In this document: piece after piece, positions 60,343 to 64,000 of the stretch
How the letters are laid out: each line of letters starts with the position of its first letter
Numbering within the stretch: the first letter of the stretch is position 1
Translations under genes and position numbers: made by a program
From: CAIYRG01 sp964494505
GTDB taxonomy: Bacteria > Pseudomonadota > Alphaproteobacteria > Micropepsales > Micropepsaceae
Direction: 5' to 3'
Length of the DNA: 64,000 nucleotides
NCBI GenBank assembly: GCA_964494505.1
Contig: CAZBRO010000007.1
Span: 124,001-188,000, forward strand
Notes under the pieces: generated by a model
What the model saw: the letters and a program-made list of their open reading frames with translations, nothing else
What the model was told of the DNA's origin: nothing
Database searches by the model: none

Positions 60343-61210
60343 CGACATCGGCAACCGGTTGAAGGCGTTTCGCTTGGGCTCCGGCCTTTCGGCGGAAGAC
60401 GTGGCCAAGCGCATCGGCATTTCGCGCACCGCGCTCTACCGCTTCGAGAAAGGCGAACTGGTCAAGATCGACACGCTCGAGAAATTGGCGGAGCTGCTCG
60501 ACGTCTCGCTGCCGACGCTCTTGGGCGTGGGCGTCGAATATATCGCCTCGGCCGTCACCTATTTCGAACGCATGCGGCAGATCGAGGAAACCGCCGAGCA
60601 CATCATCGTGCTGGCGGGGCCGCTGTCCTATCTGCTCGCCTCGGATGCCTTCAACGCCGTGCTCGGCCAGATCCTGAAAGAAAGCATCCCAGAGAATATC
60701 GAAGACCGCGCGCGGGCCGAAGGCGAAGTCGAAGAGATCATGGCGGTGCTGACGCAGCGTAAAGAGACTTATCGCCGCCGCCAGCCGGCCATCGTGAACC
60801 TCATCGCGGCCTCTGAGATCGCGCGCTTTCTCATCAATGGGATGGTCGGGCGGCTCGACTTGCCCGAGGCGGTGCGGCGCGAACGCCGCGCGCTCGCCCG
60901 CGCCGAGGTCGAGCATTTCGCCCGCATCATGGAGCGCGAGCCCATCGGCGTGCAGATCGGCATTGTGCCGGAGACCTTGCCGCATACGGGGTTCCAGATT
61001 TTCCGCCAGCCCGACCGGCAATTGCTGTCGCTGTCGCCGTTTCGTCTGGGGGAGGAGCCCAATGTGCGCGTGGGGGTCGCGATGATTACCTCGGCGCCCG
61101 AAGCGCTCGCGCTGCATCACAAGCAGGCCGAAGGCATGTGGCAGCACGCGCTGAAGGGCAGGGAAGCTGCCGGTTATCTGCGCGATCTCATCGCGCGGCA
61201 CCGGGCATAG
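60326..61210 (+). CDS. XRE-family transcriptional regulator
   Basis: A 294-residue protein with an N-terminal Xre/Cro helix-turn-helix (about 6-60; NRLKAFRLGSGLSAEDVAKR, RTALYRFEKGELVKIDTLEKL) and a larger C-terminal domain (about 75-290) probably sensing a ligand. The TTG start at 60326 follows GGAGAA and lies inside the end of the hydroxylase gene, so it is cotranscribed and likely controls this operon. Similar XRE regulators accompany catabolic molybdenum hydroxylase and UbiD clusters. Confidence 0.82.
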   Translation: MPLRFDDIGNRLKAFRLGSGLSAEDVAKRIGISRTALYRFEKGELVKIDTLEKLAELLDVSLPTLLGVGVEYIASAVTYFERMRQIEETAEHIIVLAGPLSYLLASDAFNAVLGQILKESIPENIEDRARAEGEVEEIMAVLTQRKETYRRRQPAIVNLIAASEIARFLINGMVGRLDLPEAVRRERRALARAEVEHFARIMEREPIGVQIGIVPETLPHTGFQIFRQPDRQLLSLSPFRLGEEPNVRVGVAMITSAPEALALHHKQAEGMWQHALKGREAAGYLRDLIARHRA

Positions 61211-61214
61211 CGGC

Positions 61215-61670
61215 TCAACAGGTTCCGTCGCTGTGCGTGATTCCGGCCGGGCAGTTCAGAACCGATGGCGGACCATTGGTCTGCGGCGCCGTGTTCTGCA
61301 GCGTGTAAGGCGGCGGCGTCTGCGGATACAAGGCTTGCGGATAAAGCGCGCCGGAATTGGGCTGAGGCGTTGCGCCGGGGTTGAAATTGCCGACACCGGG
61401 CGCGCCGACCATGCCGGCAAGGGGAACAGTTCCCGTTGACGCCGAACCGCCGACGCCGGGAACGACGACCGTTCCCGGCACGAGGGTCAAACCGCCGGGA
61501 ACTGGGTTTCCGGTGCCTGTGCCTGGAAGAGGGGTGGGCATCCCGAGCCCGGGCGTACCCACACCGGCGGGGCCGGCGCCCGTGCCGTAATCCTGCGCCT
61601 CCGCGACCGATGCCGCGAACGCCAACGTCGCGCAAGCGAGCGCGGCAAGGCTGATTGAAAATTTTCTCAT
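61215..61670 (-). CDS. secreted Gly/Pro-rich low-complexity protein
   Basis: A 151-residue protein with a signal peptide (MRKFSISLAALACATLAFAA, cleavage near AEAQD). The mature part is built of Gly, Pro, Thr and Val repeats (VGTPGLGMPTPLPGTGTGNP, VPGTVVVPGVGG) and is probably disordered. Two cysteines near the C-terminus (LNCPAGITHSDGTC) could form a disulfide. Function unknown. It converges on the XRE gene with four bases between stops. Confidence 0.7.
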   Translation of the reverse strand: MRKFSISLAALACATLAFAASVAEAQDYGTGAGPAGVGTPGLGMPTPLPGTGTGNPVPGGLTLVPGTVVVPGVGGSASTGTVPLAGMVGAPGVGNFNPGATPQPNSGALYPQALYPQTPPPYTLQNTAPQTNGPPSVLNCPAGITHSDGTC

Positions 61671-61825
61671 GGAAACCGCCCTTCGGCCGATCTCGGCGTG
61701 TTTGGGTCCGGCGCGGCGTCGTGTCTCGCCGTCGCCTAGAAATAGGCGCGACGAACGGGCGGCGAAAGGGGGCGCACATTCACGTTTGGAAGACGGGGGT
61801 ACGGTAATGCGGAGGAAAGGAGCGA

Positions 61826-62752
61826 TTAATCCGCCGTGATCAGCGTACCCGCGCCGTGCTCGGTGAAGAGTTCGAGCAGCAGCACATGGGGGATGCGGCC
61901 ATCGAGAATCACGGCCGCATGCACGCCCTTTTCGACCGCGTCGATGGCGGTTTCGATCTTCGGGATCATGCCGCCGGAAATGGTGCCGTCTTCGATCAGG
62001 GCGCGCGCCTGAGCGACCGTCAGCTTGGGGATCGGCTTGCCCTCGCGGTCGAGCACGGCTTCGACATCCGTCAAAAGGATCAATCGTTCGGCGGCGATGG
62101 CGCTGGCGACCGCGCCCGCCACCGTATCGGCGTTGATGTTGTAGGTCTCGGCATTCGGGCCGACGCCGATGGGCGCGACCACCGGGATGAGATCGGAATT
62201 CAGGATCATGTTCAGGACTTCGGCGTCCACGTGTTGCGGTTCGCCGACGAGGCCAAGGTCGATGCTGACGCGTTCGCCCGTCTTGGGATCGATTTTGCTG
62301 CGCTCGATCTTGCGCGCCAGCACCATGTTGCCGTCCTTGCCGGAGACGCCGATGGCGCGGCCGCCCGCGGCATTGATGCCGGCGACGATCTGTTTGTTGA
62401 TGGTGCCGGAGAGCACCATTTCGACCACTTCCATGGCCGCCGCATCGGTGACGCGCAAGCCGTCAATAAAGGTGGAGGGGATGTTCAGCCGTTTCAGCAT
62501 GGCGCCGATCTGCGGCCCGCCGCCATGGACGACGACCGGATTGATGCCGGTCTGTTTCATCAGCACGATGTCTTGCGCGAATTCTTCCGGCACGCCGCCT
62601 TCCATAGCGTGGCCGCCATATTTCACGACGATGGTGGTGTTGTCGTATTGCAGGATGAAGGGAAGCGCTTCCACCAGAACGCGCGCGGTGGCACGCCAGC
62701 GGGCGAGCTGCCGGAGCGTTCCGTCGCGCGTGTTTTCTTCCTGCACGCTCAT
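61826..62752 (-). CDS. argB: acetylglutamate kinase
   Basis: Amino-acid kinase of 308 residues that phosphorylates N-acetylglutamate in arginine synthesis. VVKYGGHAM near residue 42 is the phosphate-binding start, VVHGGGPQIGAML the substrate loop, and NINADTVAGAVASAI the acetylglutamate site near 200. The extra N-terminal helix (about 1-30) is typical of arginine-inhibited hexameric enzymes. Gene order yidC, engB, argB on the minus strand is a classic alphaproteobacterial arrangement. Confidence 0.96.
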   Translation of the reverse strand: MSVQEENTRDGTLRQLARWRATARVLVEALPFILQYDNTTIVVKYGGHAMEGGVPEEFAQDIVLMKQTGINPVVVHGGGPQIGAMLKRLNIPSTFIDGLRVTDAAAMEVVEMVLSGTINKQIVAGINAAGGRAIGVSGKDGNMVLARKIERSKIDPKTGERVSIDLGLVGEPQHVDAEVLNMILNSDLIPVVAPIGVGPNAETYNINADTVAGAVASAIAAERLILLTDVEAVLDREGKPIPKLTVAQARALIEDGTISGGMIPKIETAIDAVEKGVHAAVILDGRIPHVLLLELFTEHGAGTLITAD

Positions 62753-62839
62753 CGATTCGTGGGCCCTCTCGGTCGCGGAGGCTTATAGCCCCTGATGAAC
62801 GGCATCAAAACCAAAACTTGGGGATGGGGAAACGGCGGC

Positions 62840-63487
62840 TCACGATTCGGTCAGACTGGTTAAGGTGGCGCGAAGGGCTGCGATTCCATCGCCTTTTTCG
62901 GCCGAAGTGGCGATCAGCTCGGGATGTGCGGCGGCGTGGCGGCGGGCTTGGGCTTCGGTTGCGGCTTGCACTGCGGCGAGCTCGCCCGCCTTCAGCTTGT
63001 CCACCTTGGTCAGCACGAGCTGATAGGAAACCGCCGAGCGGTCGAGCAGATCCATCACTTCGATGTCCTGCGGCAGGGGGCCGCGGCGGGAATCGATCAA
63101 CAGCACGGCGCGGCGCAGCGTCGGGCGCCCTCGCAGATAGGCGAAGATCAGTTCCGTCCAGCGCTCCGAATCCGTTCTGGAGACTTTCGCATAGCCATAG
63201 CCGGGGAGGTCCGCCAGCATCAGCCGGTTCCCCAGCGCGAAGAAATTGATCTCGCGCGTGCGCCCCGGCGTATTGGAAACACGCGCCAGCGTCTTTCTGC
63301 CGGTGAGGGCGTTGAGGAGACTCGATTTGCCGACATTGGAGCGGCCGACGAAGGCGACCTCCGGAAGCTCGGTCGCCGGAATGGAATCGAGGTTCGCCGC
63401 GCCCCGGACGAATTCGCAGGCTTGCGCGAAGAGAATGCGCCCTTTTTCCTCGGCTTCGCTCAGCGCGGTCAAATCCGTGCCGGCCAT
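62840..63487 (-). CDS. engB: ribosome biogenesis GTP-binding protein YsxC/EngB
   Basis: A 215-residue GTPase of 50S subunit assembly. G1 GRSNVGKSS (48-56), G2 TPGRTREINFF, G3 DLPGYGYAK, G4 TKVDKL and G5 SAEKG are all intact. The ATG at 63487 overlaps the stop of yidC (ATGA), so it is translationally coupled. Length is normal. Confidence 0.95.
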   Translation of the reverse strand: MAGTDLTALSEAEEKGRILFAQACEFVRGAANLDSIPATELPEVAFVGRSNVGKSSLLNALTGRKTLARVSNTPGRTREINFFALGNRLMLADLPGYGYAKVSRTDSERWTELIFAYLRGRPTLRRAVLLIDSRRGPLPQDIEVMDLLDRSAVSYQLVLTKVDKLKAGELAAVQAATEAQARRHAAAHPELIATSAEKGDGIAALRATLTSLTES

Positions 63488-64000
63488 CAATCCGGCGGGC
63501 CGGCGGGCTTTTCGGGTGCTTCGCCGCGCCGGAGCCGCGCGCCCATCCCACGCAGACGATCGAGGAAATCGACGGGCGTGCCGGTCGCTTTCATGATCGC
63601 CACCTGCTGGATGATGGAAAGCGTGTTGTTCCAGCTCCAATAGATCACCAGGCCCGCCGGGAAGCCCGCCATCATGAACATGAAGATGAGCGGCATGAAG
63701 CCGAAGATCTTCTGCTGCACCGGATCGGCGGGAGGCGGATTCAGATTGGTCTGAAGCCACATGGTAAGGCCCATGAGCATCGGGAAGGCGCCGAGCACGA
63801 GGTAATGCCCGAGCACGGGAATCTGCGTCGGATCGAAGGGAAGGAGGCCGAACAGATTGAACAGATTGCTCGGATCGGGCGCGGAGAGGTCCGTGATCCA
63901 GCCATAGAAAGGCGCGTGCCGCATGTCGATGGTGACGAGCAGCACCTTGTAAAGCGAGAAGAAGACCGGAATCTGGATCACCATCGGCAGACAGCCGGCG
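63487..64000 (-). CDS. yidC: membrane protein insertase YidC, C-terminal part
   Basis: The gene runs off the right edge; about 171 C-terminal residues are seen. They cover the conserved Oxa1 core: MVIQIPVFFSLYKVLL, the periplasmic hairpin with NLFGLLPFDPTQIP, VLGAFPMLMGLTMWLQTNLN and PLIFMFMMAGFPAGLVIYWS, ending in a basic tail. YidC inserts and folds inner-membrane proteins with or without SecYEG. rnpA and rpmH would be expected further upstream, outside the window. Confidence 0.96.
   Translation of the reverse strand, partial: AGCLPMVIQIPVFFSLYKVLLVTIDMRHAPFYGWITDLSAPDPSNLFNLFGLLPFDPTQIPVLGHYLVLGAFPMLMGLTMWLQTNLNPPPADPVQQKIFGFMPLIFMFMMAGFPAGLVIYWSWNNTLSIIQQVAIMKATGTPVDFLDRLRGMGARLRRGEAPEKPAGPPD

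Overview
The window is 64 kb of high-GC DNA that reads as one continuous alphaproteobacterial chromosome segment. Pointers to Alphaproteobacteria are the yidC-engB-argB order at the right end, a tonB-exbB-exbD-exbD-TPR cluster of the Caulobacterales/Sphingomonadales type, an Hsp20 gene behind a ROSE-like thermometer hairpin, and a plcP-agt style pair. The genus cannot be named from sequence alone; a lineage near Micropepsales/Caulobacterales is a guess. I see no rRNA, tRNA, CRISPR array, prophage or transposase.

Left part (1-26.8 kb), mostly housekeeping and envelope genes: an N-formylglutamate amidohydrolase-like gene; a metallophosphoesterase plus glycosyltransferase pair resembling the phosphate-starvation lipid-remodelling genes plcP and agt; typA; secreted amidohydrolase and two secreted proteins; a HisN-type phosphatase; an alpha/beta hydrolase; two tandem small membrane paralogues; hsp20; an alpha/beta hydrolase lacking its nucleophile serine; a pentapeptide-repeat protein; a large autotransporter; a DUF6600-like surface protein; a complete TonB energising operon with two TPR paralogues; and modBC without modA.

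Middle and right part (26.8-61.2 kb), an accessory catabolic region: Kelch protein, two amidohydrolase/deacetylase genes, a three-gene cobalt-type nitrile hydratase/thiocyanate hydrolase-like enzyme, three tandem MFS carboxylate transporters, a tripartite tricarboxylate transporter with fused TctA-TctB and two cupins, a pyrK-pyrD(1B)-pyrC-pyrE run, a flavoprotein dehydrogenase, an amidase, a CoxG-like protein, a second (class 2) pyrD, a UbiD-family decarboxylase, and a molybdenum hydroxylase (FAD, 2Fe-2S, Mo subunits) with an XRE regulator. Uptake of a carboxylated, probably nitrogen-containing ring compound, followed by hydroxylation, decarboxylation, ring reduction and hydrolysis, is the simplest common theme, but this is inference. 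Signs of local rearrangement are two MNT/HEPN toxin-antitoxin-like pairs, a dead GIY-YIG gene, a duplicated gene fragment and palindromic intergenic repeats.

The most unexpected item is 55065-56342, a protein with the catalytic motif set of the ExoY / anthrax edema factor / CyaA nucleotidyl cyclase toxins. A second, much shorter protein (39278-39922) shows the same motif spacing more weakly. The last 2.2 kb (argB, engB, yidC) returns to core genes.
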